From IMG/VR virus record IMGVR_UViG_3300030739_000003, positions 1-44,557 of that record: 44,557 bases of DNA; one strand, 5' to 3'. Of the stretch, positions 17,097 through 24,972 are shown piece after piece. The position numbers were made by a program, and so were the translations under genes. The notes beneath the pieces were generated by a model. The model did not search any database. It worked only from the letters and a program-made list of their open reading frames with translations, and had not been told where the DNA came from. The first letter of the stretch is position 1. Each line of letters opens with the position of its first letter. This DNA comes from a virus.

Positions 17097-17519
17097 ATGC
17101 TTGAGATCATCCTCGCTCTCCTCGGTAAAGCCGGCGGCGCACTCGTCACGCTGTTCTCCAACGTGTGGGCGTGGGTGATCTTAGGCTTCGCCATCCTCTT
17201 GGCCTGCGTGTGGTTCGAGCACGCCCATGTGACCAAGCTCGATAACCAGCTCGCCGCCTGCAAGACGCAAAGCGCGGCCTATGAGAAGCTGGCCTCGGCC
17301 GAAGCGGTCGACCTCAAGAAACAGAACGACGCCGTGGACGCGCTGCGCATCCAGTCGGATGCCGACACCGCAGCCGCACAGAAGGCCGTACAGGCCGCTG
17401 AAGCCCGCCGCCCTACCGTCGTGACCAAAATCCAACGCATCGCCTCCACGCCTGCCCCTAGCCCTGGCGTCTGCCAGGATAAGGCCATAGGCTCGCTTAT
17501 CGCCGGGAGTTTGAAATGA
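17097..17519 (+). CDS. Inner-membrane spanin, Rz-like
   Basis: A 140-residue protein with one N-terminal membrane helix (WAWVILGFAILLACVWF, residues 23-39), then a long periplasmic charged coiled-coil region (residues 45-105) and a Pro-rich end. This is the Rz layout. Its last codons overlap the next gene by ATGA, and that gene carries a lipobox, which is the classic Rz/Rz1 arrangement. Together they should fuse inner and outer membranes in the last step of lysis. Confidence 0.8.
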   Translation: MLEIILALLGKAGGALVTLFSNVWAWVILGFAILLACVWFEHAHVTKLDNQLAACKTQSAAYEKLASAEAVDLKKQNDAVDALRIQSDADTAAAQKAVQAAEARRPTVVTKIQRIASTPAPSPGVCQDKAIGSLIAGSLK

Positions 17520-17902
17520 GCTTGCTGAAAACCCTTCAGGCCTACGCCATCGGCGGGCTCGCCTGGGTCTTGGCCGTGGCCTTCCTCTTCGGGCTCAACG
17601 CGTGCGCCAGCGTGCCCGTGCCTCCCAAGACGGTTGAGGTCCCGGTCGCGGTGCGCTGTCATCCCGATATCGGGCCGGAGCCAACGTATCCTGACACCGA
17701 TGCGGCTCTCAAGACCAAGGACGGTGATCCCTTTGGGCAGGTCCAGCTCCTCCTCGAAGGGCGGCTCCTGCGTATCCAGCGCGACGTTGAGAAGTCTGCC
17801 GCGCTGGATACCTGTGAGAACGGGCCTAGTGTTTCCGCTCTGCCTCAATCTCCTTCTGCAACAGCGCCAGCGCCCTCCAGGCCACTTTCGCCGAGTGCCT
17901 GA
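17516..17902 (+). CDS. Outer-membrane spanin lipoprotein, Rz1-like
   Basis: A 128-residue protein with a signal peptide ending in a lipobox (LFGLNAC, Cys30), followed by a Pro-rich segment (SVPVPPKTVEVPVAV) as in Rz1. Asn at the -2 position of the lipobox is slightly atypical. Translation is coupled to the Rz-like gene by ATGA. The last 77 bases run antisense to the end of the convergent gene at 17826-18242, and the low-complexity tail (SALPQSPSATAPAPSRPLSPSA) may be an extension caused by reading into that gene. Confidence 0.78.
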   Translation: MSLLKTLQAYAIGGLAWVLAVAFLFGLNACASVPVPPKTVEVPVAVRCHPDIGPEPTYPDTDAALKTKDGDPFGQVQLLLEGRLLRIQRDVEKSAALDTCENGPSVSALPQSPSATAPAPSRPLSPSA

Positions 17903-18242
17903 CGCCGTCCCTATCTACAGTGCCCCGGTCAATGAAGTGCCGCAGGAGAGCGTCGCTCTCATCGCCGGACTTCGACCGATCCCAGAACAGTGGCTTGCCC
18001 GGATTGTGTTGCTCGTTCCCGATCCGGCTGAGACCGGCGACGGCGATCAGGGCGTCTGGGAAGTAGTCGATCAGGCCCGTGGCCAAGGGCAGCTCCTTCC
18101 GCGCCGCAGCGCTGTCCGGTAGGCGGGAACGCTTGGGTGTCCACCTACGAAAGTCGATCTGGGGAATATGCGTTGTACCCTGTCCAGCGAACTCCAGGCG
18201 TGCGGCCTCCTCGTCGGACATCCGTTCTCTCCAATCGGTCAT
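17826..18242 (-). CDS. dATP/dGTP diphosphohydrolase-like (DUF5664)
   Basis: A 138-residue protein. The stretch DYFPDALIAVAGLSRIGNEQ, HNPGKPLFWDRSKSGDESDA and LLRHFIDRG..DDGVRHSAKVAWRAL follows the conserved pattern of the DUF5664 family, whose members include MazZ-type dATP/dGTP diphosphohydrolases of the MazG-like fold. The likely role is altering nucleotide pools. No PurZ-like adenylosuccinate synthetase was found in the window, so there is no basis to claim 2-aminoadenine DNA. Its start overlaps the preceding gene's stop (ATGA), and its end overlaps the spanin gene on the other strand. Confidence 0.78.
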   Translation of the reverse strand: MTDWRERMSDEEAARLEFAGQGTTHIPQIDFRRWTPKRSRLPDSAAARKELPLATGLIDYFPDALIAVAGLSRIGNEQHNPGKPLFWDRSKSGDESDALLRHFIDRGTVDRDGVRHSAKVAWRALALLQKEIEAERKH

Positions 18243-18754
18243 TTCAGAAACTCCTTCTTCACCACGGACCTACCATCTGGTAGCGTCTCCGTGTAGTCCT
18301 CGTTGTTCACGAAGCCCTCCGGGGTCCAGAAGCCCCAGTCGCGGACCTTCGGCCCCGTCGTGAACAGGGTCATCGTATAGGGCGTCTCCGATGGTAGGAT
18401 CAGGCGATGGGCCTGGAACGCTGGCCGCTGGATACAGTCACCCTTGACCCGCCACGCGCGCCGAGTTGGGCCAGAGGGCGGGTGGTCCTGAACGACCTCA
18501 TCGTAACAACCGGCCAGGATCACCGATTGGTTAGCCCAGGGATGATCGTGCAGCGGTCGGTCAGGATCGCTGGCCGTTTGGATGTGGAAGTAGACGTTCG
18601 CCCCTACGGCCCGGCGTGGGATGACATGCCAGCGGTAGAGGTATGGTTCGCCGTCCGGAGCGATGATCAGATCGGGGTCGCGGTAGTCACCCAGGATCGT
18701 GCGGGCCGCGTCCAGATCGTCATCGTTCAGGCGGTTGAAGATTTCGTGGGCCAA
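18239..18754 (-). CDS. Cupin-like phage protein, TTG start
   Basis: A 171-residue protein of a family common in phages, with a cupin-like pattern: YLYRWHVIPR, then SDPDRPLHDHPWANQSVIL, RPAFQAHRLIL and TMTLFTTGPKVRDWGFWTPE. The HDHPW His residues and the later HR may bind a metal in a beta barrel. Its reaction is not known. The TTG start at 18754 is supported by GGAGGACTACC eight bases upstream. That site overlaps the stop codon region of the upstream metallophosphoesterase, indicating one operon. Confidence 0.75.
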   Translation of the reverse strand: MAHEIFNRLNDDDLDAARTILGDYRDPDLIIAPDGEPYLYRWHVIPRRAVGANVYFHIQTASDPDRPLHDHPWANQSVILAGCYDEVVQDHPPSGPTRRAWRVKGDCIQRPAFQAHRLILPSETPYTMTLFTTGPKVRDWGFWTPEGFVNNEDYTETLPDGRSVVKKEFLK

Positions 18755-18765
18755 AGGTAGTCCTC

Positions 18766-19956
18766 CTAGTCGAGCATCTCCGGAGTCACGGTCGTCTTCA
18801 AGACCTGCCCGTATGCAGAGTGGTAGGTGATGGCGTGGGCGGCGCGCTCCGAGAACCAGCCCCCACGGGCGGCATAGGCATCCTTGGCCGCCAGGGTCGG
18901 ATGCTGGGTCACGTACATACCACCGTGCTCCTTCTCGTACAAGTGATGCTGGTGACCGGCGTGAGCGTAGCGCTTCGTTGTCTCACCCCAGACCTTCGGG
19001 TACTGGGCGGCGAACAGCAGCGGGAACTCGTCCGGCTTCTTGAGGTGGCCGTGATGGAACGCCAGCATCGTCTCGCCGTGCTGGTGGGCGTAGAATGGCA
19101 CCTCCGACTGGATCACCTGGACGCGTGGCTCGTTCTCGTAGAGCGCCGCGAACATCACCCGCAGCCAGACGGACGAAGCCATATCGTGGTTGCCCTCTGC
19201 CATGACGATCCACACCTTCTCGTGCTTGGTCAGGGCATGGTCGATGATCCGCCGCAGGACGCGCACGGCCACCTGGACCATCTTGGAGAACCGGCCGTCC
19301 GCGTCTAGGATATGGCCGGAGGTCGGCGTGACCGGGGCCAAGCCATCCCAGTGCAGGAAGTCGCCGAGCTGGTTGACGATGCATTCGGCCGCGTCCGGGG
19401 CGTTCTCGATCATGAGGCCGAAGCACCGGGTCAGGGTGTCCTCGGCGATCTTCAGATCCCACGGCGCGCCCGTCTCCTTGCCCCAGGACAGCATACCCAC
19501 ATGGCAATCGGTCAGGGTGTAGACGTTCAGGAGCTTCTCGTTGAGCGGCTGGGCGGTGGTCAGGCGGGGCAGCGGCGGCAGGCGGGGGACTTCCTCCGCC
19601 ATCGCGGCGGTCGCGGCCTCCATCATGAGGCGGAGCTGTTCGCCGTCCGCGCGGGACTTCACCCACTCAACCGACAGCTTCTTGTTGCCGGCCTCGTCGT
19701 AAGTGAACATCTGCGAGACGCCCTTCACGATGAAGGGATCGGGCACGGTGTTGGTGTAGTTGTGGTCGGGGCTGTAGCCCTTGGCCGCCGCGCGGGCGGC
19801 TAGGCCACGGAGGCTTTCGCGGATCGTCGTGCGGTGGACGCCGAGCTTGCTCGCCGCGCCGGTGTAGCTGCCTGTTTCAATCGTAGCTTCGAGGTAGCGC
19901 TTTTGAGTTTCCGTGCCCCACGCCGCGAGGCCTGGATCGTTGACGATATCCGACAT
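18766..19956 (-). CDS. HTH-metallophosphoesterase
   Basis: A 396-residue protein, with the start taken at MSDIVNDPGLAAWG (19956) because GGAAAGAGACAAGAA precedes it; an extension to 20001 has no site. Residues 12-60 form a helix-turn-helix (RYLEATIETGSYTGAASKLG then VHRTTIRESLRGL). The calcineurin-like metallophosphoesterase signatures follow: TDCHVGML, NQLGDFLHWDG, EGNHDMASS, FHHGHLKK and AGHQHHL, giving the two-metal site. Similar HTH-phosphoesterases sit in phage replication modules and may process DNA ends or nucleotides. It overlaps the RuvC-like gene by 157 bases. Confidence 0.85.
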   Translation of the reverse strand: MSDIVNDPGLAAWGTETQKRYLEATIETGSYTGAASKLGVHRTTIRESLRGLAARAAAKGYSPDHNYTNTVPDPFIVKGVSQMFTYDEAGNKKLSVEWVKSRADGEQLRLMMEAATAAMAEEVPRLPPLPRLTTAQPLNEKLLNVYTLTDCHVGMLSWGKETGAPWDLKIAEDTLTRCFGLMIENAPDAAECIVNQLGDFLHWDGLAPVTPTSGHILDADGRFSKMVQVAVRVLRRIIDHALTKHEKVWIVMAEGNHDMASSVWLRVMFAALYENEPRVQVIQSEVPFYAHQHGETMLAFHHGHLKKPDEFPLLFAAQYPKVWGETTKRYAHAGHQHHLYEKEHGGMYVTQHPTLAAKDAYAARGGWFSERAAHAITYHSAYGQVLKTTVTPEMLD

Positions 19957-20429
19957 TTCTTGTCTCTTTCCAAATCTGATGCGGCGAACTGCAACAAACA
20001 AAAGGCATCGGCCTCGTGCTCGTTTTCACCATTGTAGCCCATGAACTGTGCGGCGGCAATCATGTCCGCCTTCTCTGCATCGCCCCGGCCGGTCGCCCAC
20101 TTCTTGATCTCGCCAGGGCTGTAGTCGATCACCGGGATGCTCTTGGCCGCTGCGTAGGCTTCGAGCATCGCCGCCACGCCCCATAGCATCCGCGTAGCGC
20201 CTTGTCCACGAGCGAAGGGGCGCTCGTATACCACGACATCGAAGCTGCCCTCCAGGGCGGCTAGGAGAGCCTGGAGATGAGCGAGCTTCGCCGGCCGCTC
20301 CTTGCCCTCCAGGTCGACGTGCGCCGTGCAGTAGCCGGTGATCCCGAAGGCTGAGTTGCCGGGGATATAGTTCGCGGACCACGCCATATGCTGGCCCAGG
20401 TCGAACGCCAGGATGCGGAGGTCAGTCAT
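19800..20429 (-). CDS. RuvC-like Holliday junction resolvase
   Basis: A 209-residue protein starting at MTDLRILAFDLGQHMAWS (20429), supported by GAGGTACAAGAA upstream and ATGA overlap with the polymerase stop. RuvC-type motifs are visible: AFDLGQ with the first Asp, VVVYERPFARGQ with the Glu, and NEHEADAFCLLQFA with the last acidic residues. It should resolve branched replication or recombination intermediates before packaging. After residue 157 the sequence becomes a basic, low-complexity tail (RRGARKLKSATSKLRLKQA) where it overlaps the next gene for 157 bases, so the functional domain probably ends near 19956. Confidence 0.83.
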   Translation of the reverse strand: MTDLRILAFDLGQHMAWSANYIPGNSAFGITGYCTAHVDLEGKERPAKLAHLQALLAALEGSFDVVVYERPFARGQGATRMLWGVAAMLEAYAAAKSIPVIDYSPGEIKKWATGRGDAEKADMIAAAQFMGYNGENEHEADAFCLLQFAASDLERDKKCRISSTIQASRRGARKLKSATSKLRLKQAATPARRASSASTARRSAKASVA

Positions 20430-22420
20430 TTCTTGTACCTCGGGCCAATCCATTCGTCGACCTGGATCGGGACCTTCAGCTCGTGAACCCACGGCTTCAC
20501 ATCCTCCAGGATAGCCTTGAGCACCTTCGGATCGGCGTGCTTGTACCAAGGCTCCGTCAACACTTCGTCGTGGACATCCAGGACCACGGGGTAGTTCTCT
20601 GCCTCGCAGCGGAACATAGCGTCCACCACGATCTGCCGCTCAATACCCATGACGGCGTTCTCTGTCAAGAGCCCACCGAATGCGTCGACGGTGACGACCT
20701 TCTTGTTCTTGGTCGCCTTGAAGCGCCACGACTGGCGGATGTCCGGCTCCTCGTCCGTCGACCATGGCATCTGTTTCCAGATAAGCTCGGGCTCCCGGTA
20801 CCATAGCTTGTTCCCGCCGGGGAGCCGGGCCGTCAGCCACGCGTCCTCGCGCCGGTAGGTTATCCCGGCGATGGTCTCCACGGGCACGTTGTCAACCAGG
20901 GCCTTCAGCGACGCCTCCTGGAGAGTGTACCAAACCTTCGGAACCAGAGGAGCCCAGACCTTACGGTAGGTATCCACGACCTCCTGTATGAACTCGAAGG
21001 GCATGTGCGGGGCGTACTTCATCCAGAACTTCATGGCCCCCATCTGGAAGCCCAGACCGAGAACGCTGTTCTTGCCGATCTGGCGTTCTTCCTTGTCGTG
21101 CTTCGTGATCTCCCGCTTGTAGATCGTGGACGCCATGTCACAGTAGACATCTACCCCGCTCGCCATGAGCGCGGTCTTATCATGCTGCCCAGCTAGGGCC
21201 AAGACAACGCGGGCCTGAATACCGCTGTAGTCCCCGGAGACGAAGACATGATCTTCCTCCGCCATGATGGCATGCCGCAAGCCGCTCACGACGGCCTGGA
21301 CGGGCTCGCCGAACAGCGCCTCGACATACCCAGCGTCGCCGGTCAGGATGGCGTCCACGAGCGCCTGGGGGTCCGGGGCGTTGCCGTCGACACGGAGAAG
21401 GCCGCGCGGGAAGTTGTGAGGCTGGAACAGCCGGCCGGTCTGGCGGCCCGGACCCGTGCCGTGATACTGGAGCATTCCCCGCGCCCGGCCATCCATGCCG
21501 ACGACCTTCTCCATGCGGTCGAGCTTCTTCAGCGAGCTGGAGCCGATCAGTTGCTTGATTTCCAGGGCGCGGCTCACGTCCGGCGGGAGGATCGGATGGT
21601 CGAAGAAGTCGGGGTCATCGTCCTCCGGGTCCCCGATCATCTTGGCGATGGTCTCTTTGGTCATGTCGGGCATGATGACGCCACGGTCGGCCGCCCAGGC
21701 CTTGACCTTCGCCGTCTGACCGAAGTTCAGCCCGCCGGTCAGACCTTGGAACTCGGTAGCCAGGGGACCGGACGCCTGAGCCACGACTTGCTTGGCCGCG
21801 CGAACGTAGTCCATATCGAGGCGGAGCCCGCGCTCGTTGATGGTTTGGTTGAGCAGCCACACGGGGCGCTCATAATCCGGGAGCCAGCCGAGCCGGTTGT
21901 GGAGAGCGACTTGGTTGGGGACATCGCTCTCGCAGTACTCATAGATACGCTCCATCAGGGCCGGCGTCCGCTCGGGATACATGCCGGTCTTCTTGTTCAC
22001 ACGGGACAAGGTGAGGTTCAGCTTCGAGCCTTCGAGGTCTTTGGCCTCGGTCAGGTGCATGGCCTCCAGGGACTTCTCCAGGCTCAGCGGCACGCCACGT
22101 AGCGCGCACACGGCCATGGTGTCATGCCATTGCTCAGGAGGGATCGGGGGCCAACCATACAGGGCAACCATGTGATACTTCCACATCGCCTTCTCAAAAT
22201 CAGCGTTGTGGGCAATGAAGGTGTAGCCATGTTCGATAGCGTAGCGGATCATCTCGGGGATTGGTTGCCCCGGTGTCCAGCGGCACTTCGACCCGCGTTC
22301 GGTCTGGGCACACAGGACGGTCACGTCGGTGGTCACGTCCTCGGCGTAGCGCCATGCGCCACACACCTTCAGATCACAATCTGAGGCTGTCTCGAAATCT
22401 ATCATGATCCAGGGGGTCAT
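20426..22420 (-). CDS. DNA polymerase, family A
   Basis: A 664-residue replicative polymerase. The 3'-5' exonuclease begins near the N-terminus (MIDFETAS with Asp and Glu). The polymerase domain has motif A DYSGIQARVVLAL near residue 395, motif B RQIGKNSVLGLGFQMG near 447 and motif C LDVHDEVL near 615. There is no 5'-3' exonuclease domain, as in T7. I chose ATG at 22420 because it overlaps the stop of a small gene (ATGA) and is preceded by GAGACCA, the same spacing used at 23807. Upstream ATGs at 22435 and 22441 lack a site. Confidence 0.93.
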   Translation of the reverse strand: MTPWIMIDFETASDCDLKVCGAWRYAEDVTTDVTVLCAQTERGSKCRWTPGQPIPEMIRYAIEHGYTFIAHNADFEKAMWKYHMVALYGWPPIPPEQWHDTMAVCALRGVPLSLEKSLEAMHLTEAKDLEGSKLNLTLSRVNKKTGMYPERTPALMERIYEYCESDVPNQVALHNRLGWLPDYERPVWLLNQTINERGLRLDMDYVRAAKQVVAQASGPLATEFQGLTGGLNFGQTAKVKAWAADRGVIMPDMTKETIAKMIGDPEDDDPDFFDHPILPPDVSRALEIKQLIGSSSLKKLDRMEKVVGMDGRARGMLQYHGTGPGRQTGRLFQPHNFPRGLLRVDGNAPDPQALVDAILTGDAGYVEALFGEPVQAVVSGLRHAIMAEEDHVFVSGDYSGIQARVVLALAGQHDKTALMASGVDVYCDMASTIYKREITKHDKEERQIGKNSVLGLGFQMGAMKFWMKYAPHMPFEFIQEVVDTYRKVWAPLVPKVWYTLQEASLKALVDNVPVETIAGITYRREDAWLTARLPGGNKLWYREPELIWKQMPWSTDEEPDIRQSWRFKATKNKKVVTVDAFGGLLTENAVMGIERQIVVDAMFRCEAENYPVVLDVHDEVLTEPWYKHADPKVLKAILEDVKPWVHELKVPIQVDEWIGPRYKK

Positions 22421-22539
22421 TGGTCTCGCAACCATGACCATAGTATGCGAACACCATTTATGAACGCTACCGTTGCTATGGAGCCTATGATGTAGCCGCC
22501 CGCATAGTACATTGCGTTTTGAAAGGTGAAATCAGGCAT
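22417..22539 (-). CDS. Small membrane peptide upstream of polymerase (40 aa)
   Basis: A previously easy-to-miss gene: CTGGAGGGAAGGCA precedes ATG at 22539, and the TGA stop overlaps the polymerase start as ATGA. The product begins MPDFTFQNAMYYAGGY and has one hydrophobic helix (IIGSIATVAFINGVRILW) followed by SWLRDQ. Start signal, coupling and the membrane helix all argue for a real gene. Its role is unknown. It could tether replication proteins to the membrane or simply drive coupled translation of the polymerase. Confidence 0.72.
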   Translation of the reverse strand: MPDFTFQNAMYYAGGYIIGSIATVAFINGVRILWSWLRDQ

Positions 22540-22660
22540 TGCCTTCCCTCCAGAAGGTAGTTGTCCGCAGGCCGGTGTCTGAGCCGTCTGATGGCTTCGC
22601 CAGTGTGACCGGGGAGTGTTCCGGCCTGCGGACCCGAGTAGGGGCGTCGGGAGACTTCAT
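22532..22660 (-). CDS. Possible small gene (42 aa), weak
   Basis: An open frame from ATG at 22660 to TGA at 22532 overlaps the start of the 40-residue membrane peptide by eight bases. The product is MKSPDAPTRVRRPEHSPVTL plus a polar tail ending FWREGNA. No ribosome site precedes the ATG. A longer version would begin at TTG 22720 inside the upstream gene. The same DNA forms a large inverted repeat, so the frame may be non-coding. I keep it only because it fills a 155-base gap in a tightly packed operon. Confidence 0.3.
   Translation of the reverse strand: MKSPDAPTRVRRPEHSPVTLAKPSDGSDTGLRTTTFWREGNA
22563..22633. repeat. 13-bp inverted repeat before the polymerase gene
   Basis: Arms GTCCGCAGGCCGG (22563-22575) and CCGGCCTGCGGAC (22621-22633) are perfect complements, separated by 45 bases that contain a smaller TGGC-TTC-GCCA hairpin. 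In leftward mRNA this would fold just upstream of the membrane-peptide/polymerase ribosome site. It could be an mRNA stem, a protein-binding site or part of a replication origin. Confidence 0.6.
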
Positions 22661-22694
22661 GAGCGGGAGGTCAGGGTCTCGCGCCTCGCTCGGA

Positions 22695-23360
22695 TTACCA
22701 CGCCGCGTCTTCGGTATCAAGGCCCGAAGTCACGTCTTCCCTCTTGTTCAGGCCCACGTAGCCGGAGAAGGTCTCCGCCGCGCTCGGCCGGCCGGTCAGC
22801 CGCTTGCCCTTGTTCAGGGAACCCAGGCCATTCAGATAGCAAGCGATACCGGGCAGGCCGTTGTCGCCGACGCCATCATAGGCCTCGAAGTAGACCTCGA
22901 CCAGGGCGTCAACGCCCGTGTAGAAGTACGGCTTCGCGAGGTTGATGTTCTCGGAGTTGAAGTCCCGCCACTTGCCGTCCACGAAGGCGGCGAGCTGGGG
23001 CGGGTTCTTGGACCGGGCGGTCAGGACCGTGCGGCCACGGGAGAACTCGCGATCCTTGCCATTGGCCTTAGCCTTATCCGCCAGCTTGTCGCCGGAGGTC
23101 CAGGGCTTGCCCAGGGCGAGGTAGGCGTCCTTCGTCAGGTCCGGCCACTTGGCGCGGGCTTGGTTCTTGGCGCGTTCGATAGCCTCAGCGAGGAAGGGGT
23201 CGTCGTTCTCGAACTCGATGTTCACGCTGAACTTCGGCTCGCCCAGCGTCTTCCCGTTCTTCACGATGGCCTTAGCCTCGATCACATTGGGGAAGGTGAT
23301 CCGCTTGCCCTCGGTCTGAATTTTGAGGGTGCCGGCGGCATAGTCTTTAGCTTCGGACAT
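22695..23360 (-). CDS. Single-stranded DNA-binding protein (DUF2815, Enc34-like)
   Basis: A 221-residue protein matching the DUF2815 family, whose characterised member is the Enc34 single-strand binding protein: GTLKIQTEGKRITFPNVIEA near the N-terminus, a central SRGRTVLTARSKNPPQL and DFNSENINLAKPYFYTGVDA, then VEVYFEAYD and GIACYLNGLGSLNKGKRLTG. It coats single-stranded DNA during replication. The start ATG has AAGGAGAGGAC upstream. Family A polymerase, DUF2815 and DUF2800 proteins occur together in many phages, which agrees with the neighbours here. Confidence 0.85.
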   Translation of the reverse strand: MSEAKDYAAGTLKIQTEGKRITFPNVIEAKAIVKNGKTLGEPKFSVNIEFENDDPFLAEAIERAKNQARAKWPDLTKDAYLALGKPWTSGDKLADKAKANGKDREFSRGRTVLTARSKNPPQLAAFVDGKWRDFNSENINLAKPYFYTGVDALVEVYFEAYDGVGDNGLPGIACYLNGLGSLNKGKRLTGRPSAAETFSGYVGLNKREDVTSGLDTEDAAW

Positions 23361-23423
23361 GATGTCCTCTCCTTGTGTCTTGCGACAGTGCTTCGGGCGG
23401 AATTGCCCTTGGAAGCCCCGACC

Positions 23424-23807
23424 CTAGACGGGATCGATGGTCAAGTCAAGAGGCCAGCGTAGGATCACGTTATTCTTTTCCTCCGACCGCTGTACCAGCG
23501 CCTTAGCGAGATCGAAGTCATAGAGGTTGGCCAGACGCATGGCGGCGGTAACAAGGTCTGCGCTGCGGCCAATAAGGACACCAAACTGTTCGCTGGATAG
23601 GTCCGCACCGGAATGATCCAGGGCTTCAAACACCGCCGCGAGCTGGCCCACGGTCTTCTGTGCGTGGAGGACCGCATGAGTGCCCATGATGTGCGGCGTA
23701 AAACACTCCTGGGCACTCAGGAAAAGCTCCGAATATGGAACCTTCCAGGGCTGGGTTCGTTGGGCGTGGCTCAGGGTGAGCGAGCTATAATCACGTTGCT
23801 GCGACAT
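23424..23807 (-). CDS. Possible MazG-like protein
   Basis: A 127-residue helical protein. The pattern HAVLHAQKTVGQLAAVFEAL and SADLVTAAMRLANLYDFDLA, KALVQRSEEKNNVILR resembles the helical core of MazG-like nucleotide pyrophosphohydrolases, including the final Asp...Lys-x-x-Asn region. The usual N-terminal EExxE motif is not clear, so activity is uncertain. CTGGAGAGACCA precedes the ATG. It overlaps the end of the nuclease gene by 17 bases. If it is an enzyme, it would join the DUF5664 protein in reshaping nucleotide pools. Confidence 0.7.
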   Translation of the reverse strand: MSQQRDYSSLTLSHAQRTQPWKVPYSELFLSAQECFTPHIMGTHAVLHAQKTVGQLAAVFEALDHSGADLSSEQFGVLIGRSADLVTAAMRLANLYDFDLAKALVQRSEEKNNVILRWPLDLTIDPV

Positions 23808-24972
23808 TGGTCTCTCCAGTATAGGCGGCGAACTTCTCGGAAGCGCGCTCGACTTTCACCGCGTCTTTAGGGTCGCTGGACAGAGCCACGGTGAGCCCAG
23901 TGTCCGGCGTGTAGGCGTAGCTCTTCACCCAGGCCGCAGCCTCGGGGCCTAGCTTCTCCAGCTCGGCCGGCGACTTCAGCGCGGGGGCAGTGAAGGCCTT
24001 GTCCTTGAACTTGGCCTTCGCCAGATCGGCGGCCCCGTCCTTGTAGACGCGGTTCGCCTTCTTCCGCACCAGCTTCGTGCCGGGGACCTCACGGCCATCC
24101 GACAGCCGGCGGAACGTCTCGTCCTCCAGGGCCTTGATGTAGAACTTCACGGCCTGGATGTACTGGTACTGGCGGCCCAGGGCGGCGTCGCTCTCCTGGA
24201 CCACGGCGGCCGGCTGGGCCTTCATCGCCGCTCCGTATAGGGAGGTCAGCAAGGGGCACACGAGCTTGGCCGGGCAGAAGCGACACCAGGGGCCGGGGTC
24301 GAGGGAGCGGTCGTTCTCCGTGGCGCACATGGCGGGCACCAGCTCGGACTTCACCCACTCCTTGATCTCGCCTACGGTCGTTTCCCAGAAACGAACTGGG
24401 CCGCGATTGCTGAAACCTCTTGGCTGGACAATGCCCAAGTGTACGGGCGTTTCGTCGGGAAACACAGTTCCATTAGCCCGCTCGATCCCGTCAATGAGAC
24501 CGAAGGCGTAGTACTTGATCTGTGGATTGTCCTCCGGGTCGACAATGATACCCTCGCCGCCCTTGAGATCGACAACGGTGATGCGGTCGGGCGCGACGGC
24601 CCCGTAGTCGACGGAGCCATAGAACTTCTCGTGGACTGGGGAACTGATCGGCGCTTCGATATAGACACGGGTAGCCCCTTCGCCTATCGGCCGGACAGTG
24701 TCCAGGTAGATTTGGATGGCAACGGCCATGGCTTCGGTGATGACGATCCCGTTGTAGGTCTCGCCGACGATCTCCCAGGTGTCTACCTCGCGCTCCAGAC
24801 AGTCGGCCGCTGCCTCGTGCATGGCCGTGCCCTCGCGCTGGTAGTCGGGCTCGTCGCTCTCGGGCAGTTCCAGCTCCTTCAGCAGGGCCACGGAGCCCGG
24901 ACAATTCATCCACCGCTCCGCGCCCGATGCGCCGAGGGGGCTATGCCCGCGTTCCTTATGGGTCTCAGTCAT
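23791..24972 (-). CDS. Cas4/RecB-like nuclease (DUF2800)
   Basis: A 393-residue protein starting at METHK-type MTETHKERGH (24972; GGAGAAGAAGCT upstream, ATGA overlap with the preceding gene). The signature SPLGASGAERWMNCPGSVAL, then YQREGTAMHEAAADCLE, FYGSVDYGAVAPDRITVVDL with KGGEG, and QIKYYAFG outlines a PD-(D/E)XK nuclease core (His, Asp, Asp-x-Lys). The C-terminal cluster CRFCPAKLVCP, with CATEN upstream, could hold an iron-sulfur cluster as in Cas4. It probably resects DNA ends or degrades host DNA. Confidence 0.8.
   Translation of the reverse strand: MTETHKERGHSPLGASGAERWMNCPGSVALLKELELPESDEPDYQREGTAMHEAAADCLEREVDTWEIVGETYNGIVITEAMAVAIQIYLDTVRPIGEGATRVYIEAPISSPVHEKFYGSVDYGAVAPDRITVVDLKGGEGIIVDPEDNPQIKYYAFGLIDGIERANGTVFPDETPVHLGIVQPRGFSNRGPVRFWETTVGEIKEWVKSELVPAMCATENDRSLDPGPWCRFCPAKLVCPLLTSLYGAAMKAQPAAVVQESDAALGRQYQYIQAVKFYIKALEDETFRRLSDGREVPGTKLVRKKANRVYKDGAADLAKAKFKDKAFTAPALKSPAELEKLGPEAAAWVKSYAYTPDTGLTVALSSDPKDAVKVERASEKFAAYTGETNVAAT

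Noticed and set aside
17826-18242. Evidence for 2-aminoadenine (Z) DNA from the MazZ-like gene
   Set aside because: PurZ, the key biosynthetic enzyme, was not recognised, and DUF5664 proteins occur widely in phages with normal DNA.
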